A stretch of 64,000 bases of DNA from Solirubrobacter sp963792915 (GTDB lineage Bacteria > Actinomycetota > Thermoleophilia > Solirubrobacterales > Solirubrobacteraceae), in assembly GCA_963792915.1 (NCBI GenBank), contig CAWBYD010000003.1, forward strand, positions 372,001 to 436,000, read 5' to 3'. Both the position numbers and the translations under genes were made by a program. The first letter of the stretch is position 1. Every line of letters starts with the position of its first letter. Shown here piece by piece: positions 24,983-32,975 of this stretch. The notes beneath the pieces are model-generated. The model saw only the letters and a list, made by a program, of their open reading frames with translations, did not search any database and was not told the origin of the DNA.

Positions 24983-27113
24983 CGGGCACTCCGTAGACCT
25001 TGCGCTCGTAGTCCTCGAGCATGCGTCCGGCGCCGAACTCGGGTCCCAGCGTCCGCAGCGAGCGGCGCACGCGCTTGACCCACGCCTGCGGGACCCCGGC
25101 CTTGTCCACCTTGTAGAACTCGGGCGCGACGTCCTTCTCGAGCAGGCGCAGCAGCTCGTGCGCATGCCGGGCGTCCTGCGCGCCGTGGTCGGGGTCCACG
25201 TCGCCGGTCAGCGACCAGCCGTTCTTGCCGTCGTAGCCCTCGGCCCACCAGCCGTCCAGCACCGACAGCTGCAGGCCGCCGTTCATGACGTTCTTCATCC
25301 CCGACGTCCCGGACGCCTCGAGCGGCGGGCGCGGCAGGTTGACCCAGACGTCGCAGCCGCGCACGAGGTGGGCGGCCATGCGCAGGTCGTAGTCGTCCAG
25401 GTAGGCGACGCGGGTGGGGAACGCCCCGGCGTGCTTCATCTTGAACAGCCCCTGCACGAGCCGCTTGCCGAAGTCGTCGCGCGGGTGCGCCTTGCCGGCC
25501 AGCAGCACCTGGATCGGCCGCGTGGAGTCGACGAGCTTGAGCGCGCGCTCGGCGTCCTGGAGCAGCAGGTTGAGCCGTTTGTAGGTCGCGAGCCGGCGCG
25601 CGAATCCGACCGTCAGGATGTCCGGGTCGAAATCGGCCGCCGCCACGGCGTAGGCGCGCGGCTCGTCGCGCGCCAGCCGGTCCACGACCGCGCGGTGCCG
25701 GACGTACTCGATCATCTCGGCGCGCTGCGCCCGGCGCACCTCCCACAGCTCGGCCGCGGGGATGTCGTCGACCCCGGCCCACGTCGCGGGGTCGGTCGCG
25801 CGGTCCAGCCAGTCCTCGCCCAGGTGGCGGTTCAGCAGGTCCCAGATCGGCTTGCCGAGCCACGTCGGGATGTGCACGCCGTTGGTCACGTGCGTAATCG
25901 GGACGGCGTCCACGCCGCGGTCCGGCCACATCGGCTGCCACATCTCGCGCGCGACCTCGCCGTGGCGGCGGCTGACGCCGTTGGCGGCGCGGCTCATGCG
26001 CAGCGCGAACTGCGTCACGCCGAACGGCTCGGCGGCCTCCTTGGGGTTCGTGCGCCCGAGGCGGATGATCCGCTCGGGGTCGACCCCGAGCGTGCGCGAG
26101 ATGTCCTGCAGCACCTCCGCGACCTGCAGCGCCGGGTAGGTGTCGTTGCCCGCGGGAACGGGCGTGTGCGTCGTGAAGATCGTGCGCCGGCGCGCCAGCT
26201 CCAGCGCGCCCTCGAGCGAGCCGTTGTTGGCGGTCTCGCGCCGCGCGAGCTCGAGCGACACGAACGCGGCATGGCCCTCGTTGAGGTGCACGATGCTCGG
26301 TTCGATCTCCATCGCCTCCAGCGCGCGCACGCCGCCGATGCCGAGCAGCACGTACTGCGCGAGCCGCATCTCCTCGTCGGAGATGTACAGGCGTGACGTG
26401 ATCCAGCGCGCCGCCTCGGAGTTCTCGGGACGCTCGGCGTCGAGCAGGTAGAGCGGGATGCGGCCGATGTCCGCGCGCCAGATCTGCGCATGGACCTGGA
26501 CGTCGGCGACCGGCACCGTGACGGTCAGGGGCTCACCGTCGTCGCCGCGCACGAGCGCGGCCGGCAGGCGATCGGGATCGGTGTCCACCCAGTACTCGTG
26601 CTGCCAGCCGCCGGAGTCGATCCGCTGGCGGAAGTAGCCGAAGCGGTACAGCAGGCCGACCGCGACCAGCGGCCACGCGCGGTCGGAGGCCTCCTTGAGG
26701 ATGTCGCCGGCGAGCGCGCCCAGGCCGCCCGAGTAGATCGGGAACGAGCCGTGGAACCCGTACTCCGCGGAGAAGTACGCGATCGGTCGTTCCGGCGACG
26801 CGGGGCCCTCGTGCGCGGGGCGCGCGAGGTCGGCGCTGATGCGGTCCTCCAGGGCTGCGGCGCGCGCCAGCAGGTCGGCGTCCTGCGCGGCTGCGACGAG
26901 CCGGTCGACCGCCGCCTCCTGGAGCTGCTTGACCGGGTTCTCGGCGACCAGTTCCCAGCGATCCGGGTCCAGCGAGCGGAAAAGGTCCGGACCCTCCGGG
27001 TCCCAGGCCCAGCGGTAGTTGTAGGCGACGCGGGCGAGGACACCCAGCGGCGCAGGTATGCGGGTGGCGAGCGCTTCCGCCGCTCGCTCGAGTTCGCGTC
27101 GACCAGCTAGCAC
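24972..27113 (-). CDS. glgP: Alpha-glucan (glycogen) phosphorylase
   Basis: 713 residues, GT35 family of the short type with an N-terminal DUF3417-like domain (YNYRWAWDPEGPDLFRSLDPDRW). It releases glucose-1-phosphate from glycogen or maltodextrin. Glucan-site strips IAYFSAEYGFHGSFPIYSGGLGALAGD and HVTNGVHIPTWL are intact, and the PLP lysine is in EASGTSGMKNVMNG. The GTG start at 27113 gives the family N-terminus. Its promoter region faces a small zinc-ribbon gene at 27252. No other glycogen gene is in the window. Confidence 0.93.
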   Translation of the reverse strand: MLAGRRELERAAEALATRIPAPLGVLARVAYNYRWAWDPEGPDLFRSLDPDRWELVAENPVKQLQEAAVDRLVAAAQDADLLARAAALEDRISADLARPAHEGPASPERPIAYFSAEYGFHGSFPIYSGGLGALAGDILKEASDRAWPLVAVGLLYRFGYFRQRIDSGGWQHEYWVDTDPDRLPAALVRGDDGEPLTVTVPVADVQVHAQIWRADIGRIPLYLLDAERPENSEAARWITSRLYISDEEMRLAQYVLLGIGGVRALEAMEIEPSIVHLNEGHAAFVSLELARRETANNGSLEGALELARRRTIFTTHTPVPAGNDTYPALQVAEVLQDISRTLGVDPERIIRLGRTNPKEAAEPFGVTQFALRMSRAANGVSRRHGEVAREMWQPMWPDRGVDAVPITHVTNGVHIPTWLGKPIWDLLNRHLGEDWLDRATDPATWAGVDDIPAAELWEVRRAQRAEMIEYVRHRAVVDRLARDEPRAYAVAAADFDPDILTVGFARRLATYKRLNLLLQDAERALKLVDSTRPIQVLLAGKAHPRDDFGKRLVQGLFKMKHAGAFPTRVAYLDDYDLRMAAHLVRGCDVWVNLPRPPLEASGTSGMKNVMNGGLQLSVLDGWWAEGYDGKNGWSLTGDVDPDHGAQDARHAHELLRLLEKDVAPEFYKVDKAGVPQAWVKRVRRSLRTLGPEFGAGRMLEDYERKVYGVPVRD

Positions 27114-27213
27114 GTCGCGGAGGATACGGGCTCAAGTCCTGACACACGGATCCCGATACTCTTACTGAGCCGGGCCAGCGCAGCAGCCCCAATGCATGCG
27201 GAACCGGTATTTC

Positions 27214-27231
27214 GCGCCCCCTGCGGGGCGC
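27214..27231 (+). other. Hairpin ahead of a small ORF
   Basis: GCGCCCC, loop CTGC, GGGGCGC: a perfect 7-bp stem ending 21 bases before the ATG at 27252 and 11 bases before its AAAGGAGG site. It could be a 5' leader structure or an upstream terminator. There is no T-run after it, so a classical terminator is less likely. Confidence 0.4.
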
Positions 27232-27251
27232 CGTTACATAAAGGAGGATCT

Positions 27252-27359
27252 ATGAGGATCCTTTGCCTTCGCTGCCTTCGGCTGTGGCCGCAAGAGCGCG
27301 TCGTGGAGCGGGCCAGCTGCCCGCACTGCGGTGGAGCGCTCGACGCCACGCCTCGCTAG
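27252..27359 (+). CDS. Tiny zinc-ribbon-like protein (35 aa)
   Basis: A 35-residue ORF with the strongest ribosome site in the window (AAAGGAGGATCT directly before ATG). It reads MRILCLRCLRLWPQE, then ASCPHCGGALDATPR. The CxxC and CxxC pairs are placed to bind one zinc, like the rubredoxin-type or DksA-like mini-ribbons. It has its own leader hairpin and a strong terminator 7 bases downstream, so it is a separate transcription unit. Function unknown. Confidence 0.7.
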   Translation: MRILCLRCLRLWPQERVVERASCPHCGGALDATPR

Positions 27360-27365
27360 TAGCGA

Positions 27366-27394
27366 CGCCGGGCGGCCTCGAAGGCCGCCCGGCG
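27366..27394. terminator. Bidirectional hairpin terminator
   Basis: CGCCGGGCGGCC, loop TCGAA, GGCCGCCCGGCG: a perfect 12-bp GC stem between the tiny zinc-ribbon gene and the convergent aldo/keto reductase. There is no T-tract, as is usual for high-GC actinobacteria. Confidence 0.8.
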
Positions 27395-27401
27395 CCAGCA
27401 A

Positions 27402-28421
27402 TCATCTCCTGCGCGCGGCGGGCGCGAGCGCCGGGTTGGCGTAGCCCTGGTCGGCGTAGTTGAAGCTCGTCGCGGGCGGGACGATCTCGTCGATGCGGTC
27501 GAGCACCTCGTCCGGCAGCATGCGGCCGGCCGCCGGGAGCTGGGACTCGAGGTGCGCCATCGTGCGCGGACCGATGATCGCGCTCGTGACCGCCGGGTGG
27601 TTGATCACCCACGCGATCGCGATCTCGACGAGCGGGATCTGCAGCTCGTCGGCCAGCGCGCCGAGCGCGTCGGCGGCGTCGAGCTTGCGCTGGTTGCCGG
27701 GGATCGACAGGTCGAAGCGGTGCGGGAGGCGCTGCGCGCGCGACGAGCTGGGCAGCTGCGCGCCCTTGCGGTAGCCGCCCGACAGCCAGCCGCCGGCCAG
27801 CGGGCTCCACGGGATGACGCCCATACCGTGGCGCCGGGCGGTCGGCAGCACGTCGGCCTCGATCCCGCGGACGAGGATCGAGTACGGCGGCTGCTCGGTC
27901 TTGAAGCGCTCGTAGCCGTGGCGGTCGGCCGCGACCTGGGCCTCGACGATGCGGCTGGCCGGGAACGTGCTCGACCCGATGTAGCGGACCTTGCCCTGGC
28001 GTACGAGATCGGTCAGCGCCGAGAGCGTCTCCTCGACATCGGTGTCGTCCTCGGGCCGGTGCACCTGGTAGAGGTCGATGTGGTCGGTCTCGAGCCGGCG
28101 CAGCGAGTCCTCGACCGCGCGCATGATCCAGCGCCGGCTGTTGCCCTGGTGGTTGGGGTCGTCGCCCATCGCGCCGTGGAACTTGGTGGCGAGCACGACG
28201 TCGTCGCGGCGGCCCTTGAGCGCCTTGGCGACGATCTGCTCGGACTCGCCGTGCGAGTAGACGTCCGCGGTGTCGATGAAGTTGACGCCGGCGTCGAGCG
28301 CGGCGTGGATGATGCGGATCGATGCGTCGTGGTCCGGCTCGCCCCAGGCGCCGAACATCATGGCGCCGAGGCAGAGCGGACTCACCTTCACGCCGGTCCT
28401 ACCGAGTGTGCGGTACTCCAT
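27402..28421 (-). CDS. Aldo/keto reductase
   Basis: 339 residues, a (beta/alpha)8 NADPH-dependent oxidoreductase. The catalytic tetrad is visible: Asp and Tyr in DTADVYSHGESE, Lys in VLATKFHG and His in YQVHRPED. The start MEYRTLGRTGVKVSPLCLGAM and the nucleotide strip SAIIGPRTMAHLESQL are typical of the AKR families related to YhdN and voltage-channel beta subunits. Substrate not determined. The start overlaps the 3' end of the methyltransferase gene upstream by 23 bases, so the two form an operon. Confidence 0.9.
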   Translation of the reverse strand: MEYRTLGRTGVKVSPLCLGAMMFGAWGEPDHDASIRIIHAALDAGVNFIDTADVYSHGESEQIVAKALKGRRDDVVLATKFHGAMGDDPNHQGNSRRWIMRAVEDSLRRLETDHIDLYQVHRPEDDTDVEETLSALTDLVRQGKVRYIGSSTFPASRIVEAQVAADRHGYERFKTEQPPYSILVRGIEADVLPTARRHGMGVIPWSPLAGGWLSGGYRKGAQLPSSSRAQRLPHRFDLSIPGNQRKLDAADALGALADELQIPLVEIAIAWVINHPAVTSAIIGPRTMAHLESQLPAAGRMLPDEVLDRIDEIVPPATSFNYADQGYANPALAPAARRR

Positions 28422-28884
28422 ACATCGACCCTATCCCGGCCTCGTGCTCGAGCAGTGCGCGCTTGGCGTCCAGCCCGCCGGCGTAGCCGGTGAGCGACCC
28501 GTCGGCGCCGATCACGCGATGGCAGGGGACGACGATCGAGATCTGGTTGCGGCCGTTCGCGCGGCCCACCGCGCGCGGCGATCCGCCGACCTCGCGGCTC
28601 AACTCGCCGTAGGACGTCGTCTCGCCGTAGGGGATGCGCCGGAGCGCCTCCCACACGCTGACCTCGAAGTCGGTGCCGTGCAGGGAGAGCGGGACGTCGA
28701 ACGTCGTGCGCTCGAGGGCCCAGTACTCGTCGAGCTGGCTGGCGAGGCGCGCGAAGTGCCCGTCCGTGTCGGGCCCGGCATCGGCGTGCAGCTTGTGAGC
28801 GCCGGTGTAGAGCTTGGTCAGCCCGCGCTCGTCGGCCTCGACGTAGAGCGGGCCGAGCGGGCTGGGGAGGAGTGCTGAGTGCAT
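28399..28884 (-). CDS. ogt: Methylated-DNA-protein-cysteine methyltransferase (Ogt)
   Basis: 161 residues. This suicide enzyme removes O6-alkyl groups from guanine in DNA. The active-site strip IVVPCHRV places the acceptor Cys at 121. The helix-turn-helix and Arg finger region (SREVGGSPRAVGRANGRN) is intact. Length fits the Ogt type without the Ada N-terminal domain. The ATG at 28884 gives the normal N-terminus MHSALLPSPLGPL. Divergent from a TetR gene. Confidence 0.92.
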   Translation of the reverse strand: MHSALLPSPLGPLYVEADERGLTKLYTGAHKLHADAGPDTDGHFARLASQLDEYWALERTTFDVPLSLHGTDFEVSVWEALRRIPYGETTSYGELSREVGGSPRAVGRANGRNQISIVVPCHRVIGADGSLTGYAGGLDAKRALLEHEAGIGSMYGVPHTR

Positions 28885-28938
28885 GCCTATCCAACGGTAC
28901 GTGGACTTCTGGCGTGAGGTGTTCCTAGACTCGGGCTT

Positions 28939-29559
28939 GTGCCGCCGTGCGATCCAGACGACCCGACGCGCGACCGCCTGCTCGACGCCGCCGAGCACCT
29001 GTTCGCCGAGCACGGCTACCAGGCGACGACGATGCGGACGCTGACCGCCGAGGCGGCGGCCAACATCGCCGCGGTCAACTACCACTTCGGGTGCAAGCAG
29101 GCGCTGCTGGAGGCGGTCGTGCACCGCGCGATCGGGCCGGTGGTGGCCGAGCGCACGCGGCGCCTGGAGGCGCTGCCCGGTGACGCCAGCGTCGAGGCCG
29201 TGGTCGACGCGATCATCGGCCCGCTAATCGAGCGCGTCGAGGCCGACGGTGCGCTGCTGCCGTTCCTGGGGCGGCTGTTCGTCGACCCGGACCCTGAGAT
29301 GCGCGCGCTCGTCAAGGCCGAGGTGGCCGACGCCGACTGCCGCCAGATGCTCGTGCTCTCGCGCGCGCTGCCCGAGCTCCCGCGCGACGAGCTGTGGCTG
29401 CGGATGCGCTCGATCTTCGCCGTCGTCGGCACGATGCTCACGGGCACGTTCGACCTCCCGGACGCCTGCGTCCCGACGCGCGACGAGCTGCGCGCGCGGC
29501 TCGTCACGTTCCTGGCCGCGGGCCTGCGCGCTCCGGCGACGCAGTCGATCACCGCCTGA
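28939..29559 (+). CDS. TetR-family regulator
   Basis: 206 residues, GTG start. The N-terminal helix-turn-helix is classical: RDRLLDAAEHLFAEHGYQATTMRTLTAEAAANIAAVNYHFGCKQALLEAVV. The ligand domain shows similarity in style to the group annotated with a TetR_C_36-like region (GPLIERVEADGALLPFLGRLFVDPD), but I cannot name the ligand. It is divergent from ogt and the aldo/keto reductase, and may regulate them. Confidence 0.88.
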   Translation: MPPCDPDDPTRDRLLDAAEHLFAEHGYQATTMRTLTAEAAANIAAVNYHFGCKQALLEAVVHRAIGPVVAERTRRLEALPGDASVEAVVDAIIGPLIERVEADGALLPFLGRLFVDPDPEMRALVKAEVADADCRQMLVLSRALPELPRDELWLRMRSIFAVVGTMLTGTFDLPDACVPTRDELRARLVTFLAAGLRAPATQSITA

Positions 29560-29580
29560 CCACGCGCCCCCTCGCGGCGC

Positions 29581-29649
29581 CCGATCACTCCCTCGCGGGG
29601 CCCGTCGCGGCGCCCGCGGGCGCGGCCGATCACTCCCTCGCGGGGCCCC
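29581..29649 (+). repeat. Short direct repeat, 46-base period
   Basis: CCGATCACTCCCTCGCGGGG recurs at 29581 and 29627, followed in both by CCC. Partial related text (CCCCCTCGCGGCGCC) lies just before. The stretch lies between the TetR gene and a sigma factor gene. No palindromic operator is obvious; it may be a small tandem duplication. Confidence 0.6.
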
Positions 29650-29714
29650 CTCGCCGGGCCGGCGAGCGCGGTTGTGTATGGTGCCCGAAACAAGCGTTTG
29701 AATGAGGCCCGGGA

Positions 29715-30515
29715 ATGACCAGTGAGCATGCCTTCGCGCACCATCAGCTGCTGACGTCGACGCAGGAGCGCGGGCTGGCGCGCCGCATCGAGCGCGGCGA
29801 CCTCGAAGCCAAGGAGCGCCTCGTGCGCTGCAACCTGCGCCTGGTCGCGACCGTCGCGCGCCGCCACATCGGCCGCGGCCTGTCGATGGAGGACCTCCTG
29901 CAGGAGGGCGTCGTGGGGCTGATCCGCGCCGCGGAGAAGTTCGACTGGCGCCGCGGGACCCGCTTCTCGACCTACGCCGTGCCGTGGATCCGCCAGGCGA
30001 TCACGCACGCGCTGGCCAACACGAGCCGGCTCGTGCGCCTCCCGGCTCCCCAGCACCTGGAGGCCGAGCGGCTCGCGCGCGCCGAGCGGGCATTGGAGGA
30101 GCGCGGGAGCGAGGCCGGCGCGGACGCGCTGGCCGCGGAGACGGGGATGGCCGTCGCCGCGGTGGAGCGCGTGCGCCGCGCGGACGCGCGCACGGCCTCG
30201 CTCGACGCGCCGGTCGGCGACGGCGCGACCGTGCTGGGCGACCTGCTCGCCGCCTCCGATGCGCTCGAGCCGATCGACGTCGCGCTGGCGGCCGAGCGGC
30301 GCCGCGCCGTCCGGCGCTCGGTCGAGCGGCTGACCGGTCGCGACCGCGACGTGGTGCGCCTGCGCTGGGGCCTGGACGGCGGCGGCGAGCGGACGCTGGG
30401 CGCTGTAGGGGAGGCCGTCGGACTCTCGCCGGAGCGCGTGCGTCAGCTCGAGGCGGCGGCGCTCGAGCGGCTCGCCGCGGACCGCGAGCTCGCCTCGTGG
30501 ACGGCCGCCGCCTGA
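29715..30515 (+). CDS. Sigma-70 factor, group 2/3 type
   Basis: 266 residues. Region 2 is complete (LVRCNLRLVATVARRHIGRGLSMEDLLQEGVVGLIRAAEKFDWRRGTRFSTYAVPWIRQAI), region 3 follows (RLVRLPAPQHLEAERLARA), and region 4 ends in SPERVRQLEAAALERLA. Region 1.1 is missing, so this is an alternative sigma factor of the SigB/SigF or HrdB-paralogue kind rather than the housekeeping one. No anti-sigma gene is adjacent. The next gene is an infA paralogue, an uncommon neighbour. Confidence 0.9.
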   Translation: MTSEHAFAHHQLLTSTQERGLARRIERGDLEAKERLVRCNLRLVATVARRHIGRGLSMEDLLQEGVVGLIRAAEKFDWRRGTRFSTYAVPWIRQAITHALANTSRLVRLPAPQHLEAERLARAERALEERGSEAGADALAAETGMAVAAVERVRRADARTASLDAPVGDGATVLGDLLAASDALEPIDVALAAERRRAVRRSVERLTGRDRDVVRLRWGLDGGGERTLGAVGEAVGLSPERVRQLEAAALERLAADRELASWTAAA

Positions 30516-30582
30516 GGTCTATCCTCTAAGGGTCCAGTTGCGCCCGCGCGCGCAGCTTTCCCTGTCTGAAGGAGTGATGCCC

Positions 30583-30801
30583 ATGGCCGTCGAGCAAAAG
30601 CTCGAAATCGACGGCGAGGTCACCGAGGCCCTGCCGAACCTGCTGTTCCGCGTCAAGCTCGAGAACGATCACGAGCTGCTCGCCCATCTCGCCGGCAAGA
30701 TGCGCCGGTTCAGGATCCGCGTCCTGCCAGGCGACAAGGTCCGCGTCGAGGTCAGCCCCTACGACCTCAACCGCGGCCGCATCGTCTACCGCTACAAGTA
30801 G
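30583..30801 (+). CDS. infA: Translation initiation factor IF-1 (paralogue)
   Basis: 72 residues, an OB-fold S1-like protein that binds the ribosomal A site during initiation. EIDGEVTEALPNLLFRVKLEN, LAHLAGKMRRFRIRVLPGDKVRVE and the end SPYDLNRGRIVYRYK are IF-1. Of several starts, the ATG at 30583 has GAAGGAG 8 bases upstream. The gene is alone here, 67 bases after a sigma factor and far from any ribosomal protein gene, so it may be an extra copy rather than the one in the rpmJ-rpsM cluster. That cannot be checked in this window. Confidence 0.93.
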   Translation: MAVEQKLEIDGEVTEALPNLLFRVKLENDHELLAHLAGKMRRFRIRVLPGDKVRVEVSPYDLNRGRIVYRYK

Positions 30802-30818
30802 CCCGCCGCCGAAGCCCT

Positions 30819-30857
30819 CCACCAGCCCACTGCCCGCACCCGCGGGCCAGCTGGTGG
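30819..30857 (+). terminator. Nested hairpin after infA
   Basis: The outer stem is CCACCAGC/GCTGGTGG (30819-30826 with 30850-30857). The inner stem is GCCCGC-ACCC-GCGGGC. It sits 18 bases after the infA stop, and the convergent gene ends at 30879, so termination from one or both sides is likely. Confidence 0.6.
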
Positions 30858-30878
30858 CCAAGGGGCTTCTCCGCCGCT

Positions 30879-31223
30879 TCAGCGAGCGGCGGCCAGCGCG
30901 CTCCCGAGAGCGTCGCGGGTCGCCGGGACGCTGACGAACCGCGTCCGGGGATAGCGGCGGGCGACCGGGTCGACCGCCGTGCGGCGATCGACGCCGACCG
31001 TGATCACGGTCGCGTAGCCCTTCGCCGCGAGGAGGTGGACGGCGCCGAGTTGCTCGGCGCCGGTGCGGGGTGTCCGCAGCGCCACGCCGTGCGGCACCGA
31101 GCCCGCCAGCGCGGGCCGGGTGAGCACGACGGCGACGCGCGGTGATCCGCCCGCGGCCTGATGGCCGCCGGCGACGCCCGCGCCTGCAAAGAAGGCGAGA
31201 ACGATGGAGAGAAAGCGCGTCAT
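30879..31223 (-). CDS. Short secreted BMP/PnrA-like protein
   Basis: 114 residues: a signal-peptide-like start (MTRFLSIVLAFFAGAGVAGG), then VAVVLTRPALAGSVPHGVAL...LLAAKGYATVITVGVDRRTAVDPVARRYPRTRFVSV. The second part resembles the ligand-binding domain of basic membrane (BMP/PnrA) lipoproteins, where the strip AxxGYDxVIxVG...VAxxYPxTxFVxxD is conserved, but most of the fold is absent. It may be a remnant or a stand-alone small domain. It lies between two hairpins and has an AT-rich promoter-like region upstream (TACTACGTATGATG). Confidence 0.55.
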   Translation of the reverse strand: MTRFLSIVLAFFAGAGVAGGHQAAGGSPRVAVVLTRPALAGSVPHGVALRTPRTGAEQLGAVHLLAAKGYATVITVGVDRRTAVDPVARRYPRTRFVSVPATRDALGSALAAAR

Positions 31224-31277
31224 ACGATTGAGCGTACTACGTATGATGTCGCTGATCAAGGCGCGAACGCGGCGCGC

Positions 31278-31316
31278 GTGTCGACTTTTCGGACCAGGAG
31301 ACCGAAAACTCGACAC
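31278..31316 (-). terminator. Long hairpin between LacI gene and the BMP-like gene
   Basis: GTGTCGACTTTTCGG pairs with CCGAAAACTCGACAC (15 bp, one mismatch, 9-base loop). It follows the LacI-type gene and precedes the next gene on the same strand. The inner AAAA/TTTT run makes it unlike a simple GC terminator. Its outer arms GTGTCGA/TCGACAC resemble the operator half-site at 32330 (TAGTGTCG), so a regulatory role is possible too. Confidence 0.55.
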
Positions 31317-31345
31317 ACGCCGGGCGCGAACGGGCGCCGGCCGCG

Positions 31346-32323
31346 CTACGCCCGCGGCGGCGCGGTGGACTCGCGCACGGTGAGGCGCACCGGCAGGACC
31401 TGCTCCGCCGGCGGCGCCCCGCCGGCCAGATCGTCCGCGAGCGTCTCGAACGCCGCCGCGCCGAGGCCCTCCGCGTCTGCCGCGACCGTGGTCAGCGGCG
31501 GCGCGAGCACGCGCGCGAAGTCGAGGTCGTCGAACCCGATCACGGACAGGTCGCCCGGGATTGCGAGACCGAGCGAGCGCGCGGCGAGATACACACCCCC
31601 GGCGAGGATGTCGTCGTCGCAGAACACCGCGGTCACGACGCCGCTGCGGAGCAGCGGCGCCGCCGCCGTTGCGGCGTCCTCGAACGTGAATTGCGCCTGC
31701 ACGGTCGGGGGCGGCACCGGGAGCCGGGCGCGCAGGCGCGCCGCCCGCAGGTCGAACGTCGGCGCCAGAAAACCCGAGGCGACATGGCCCACGCGCACGT
31801 GGCCGAGCTCGAGCAGATGATCGACCGCGCTGTCGACCCCCGCCTCGACGTCGAGCCGCACCACGGGCAGGCCGCCCGGACACATCTCGATCGCGACCGC
31901 GTGCTCCACCGCGCCCGGTGGCAGGTCGACCTCGAACAGCAGCAGCCCGTCGGCGGGGCCGGCGAGCAGCGCCTGCATCGACGTCGCCTCCCACGCGCGG
32001 TCGTTGCCCGTGTCGACGAGCACGACCGTGTAGCCGGCACGCTGCGCCGCGCGCTGGGCGCCGCGCAGCACGCGGCCGAAGAACGGGTTGGTGATGTCGG
32101 GGACGACCAGGGCGACCGTCCGCGCCACGCCGGTCCGCAGCGCCCGCGCGGCGACGTTGGGCCGGTATCCGAGCTCGGCCGCGGCGGCGCGCACGGTCTC
32201 CTCGGTGCGCGCGGAGATCCGGCCGCGGCCCTTGCCGGACAGGACGAGCGAGACGGTCGACTGCGAAACGCCGGCACGGCGCGCCACGTCGACACTGGTG
32301 ACGCGGGTCGGTGCGGTGATCAC
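31346..32323 (-). CDS. LacI-family transcriptional regulator
   Basis: 325 residues. The N-terminal LacI helix-turn-helix (TSVDVARRAGVSQSTVSLVLSGK...RISARTEETVRAAAAELGYRPN) is followed by a periplasmic-binding-like sensor domain (VALVVPDITNPFFGRVLRGA... DDDILAGGVYLAARSLGLAIPGDLSVIGFDD). The effector is probably a sugar or nucleoside, not determined. A 23-base palindrome lies 6 bases upstream of its ATG, in the space shared with the divergent methyltransferase gene. Confidence 0.92.
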   Translation of the reverse strand: MITAPTRVTSVDVARRAGVSQSTVSLVLSGKGRGRISARTEETVRAAAAELGYRPNVAARALRTGVARTVALVVPDITNPFFGRVLRGAQRAAQRAGYTVVLVDTGNDRAWEATSMQALLAGPADGLLLFEVDLPPGAVEHAVAIEMCPGGLPVVRLDVEAGVDSAVDHLLELGHVRVGHVASGFLAPTFDLRAARLRARLPVPPPTVQAQFTFEDAATAAAPLLRSGVVTAVFCDDDILAGGVYLAARSLGLAIPGDLSVIGFDDLDFARVLAPPLTTVAADAEGLGAAAFETLADDLAGGAPPAEQVLPVRLTVRESTAPPRA

Positions 32324-32329
32324 GGCATC

Positions 32330-32352
32330 CTAGTGTCGACTCGCGACACTAG
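32330..32352. promoter_or_regulatory. LacI operator palindrome
   Basis: CTAGTGTCG, spacer ACTCG, CGACACTAG: perfect 9-bp arms between the LacI gene start (32323) and the divergent methyltransferase start (32358). The position, covering both starts, suits autoregulation and control of the divergent pair. Confidence 0.75.
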
Positions 32353-32357
32353 GCGTC

Positions 32358-32975
32358 GTGGAGGACTTGGTGGAGGAAGTTGTCGGTGTCGCCGGGCGTG
32401 ACCTGCGCATCCTGCGCCCGCGCGACAGCGAGGCGCTGCTCAGCGAGGAGGCGTTCGCCCAGGACGAGTTCCTGCCCTACTGGGCCGAGCTGTGGCCGAG
32501 TGCGACGGCGCTCGCGCGCGCCGTCGCGGCCCGGGCGCTCAAGGGAGCGAGGACGCTCGAGCTCGGCTGCGGCCTCGGCCTGCCGAGCCTGGCCGCGGCG
32601 GCCGCCGGCGGGCGCGTACTGGCCACCGACTGGGCGCCCGAGGCCGTTGCGATGGCCGCCCGCAACGCGCGTCGCAACGGCCTGGCGATCGAGACCCTGA
32701 CGTGCGACTGGTCGGCTCCCGCGGCGCTCGTCGAGCGCGCCCCGTTCGACCTCGTGCTGGCGTCCGACGTGCTCTACGAGCCGCGCAACGGCGACGCGCT
32801 GCTGCCGCTGCTGCCGCGACTCGCGCGCGAGATCTGGCTCGCCGACCCCGGGCGACCCGCGGCGGGCCCGTTCCTCCGAGCCGTCGCGGAGCGCTTCAGC
32901 GTCGAGACGCGCGCCGCGCCGGAGATCCCGCGCGGCGGCATCCACCGGCTGCGCCTGACAGGCTCTGGAGCATGA
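32358..32975 (+). CDS. Class I SAM methyltransferase (ETFB-KMT/METTL20-like)
   Basis: 205 residues with GTG start. PYWAELWPSATALARAV and motif I LELGCGLGLPSLAAAAAGG, with ATDWAPEAV and FDLVLASDVLYEPRN, match the protein lysine methyltransferase 7B family (METTL20/ETFBKMT, Nnt1). These modify proteins such as electron-transfer flavoprotein beta or elongation factors. The target here is not known. Co-transcribed with the PEP-mutase-like gene (ATGA overlap) and divergent from the LacI gene. Confidence 0.82.
   Translation: MEDLVEEVVGVAGRDLRILRPRDSEALLSEEAFAQDEFLPYWAELWPSATALARAVAARALKGARTLELGCGLGLPSLAAAAAGGRVLATDWAPEAVAMAARNARRNGLAIETLTCDWSAPAALVERAPFDLVLASDVLYEPRNGDALLPLLPRLAREIWLADPGRPAAGPFLRAVAERFSVETRAAPEIPRGGIHRLRLTGSGA

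Noticed and set aside
28795..28812. TTGTGAGCGCCGG as another copy of the PHA palindrome
   Set aside because: The right half-site is absent and it lies inside ogt.
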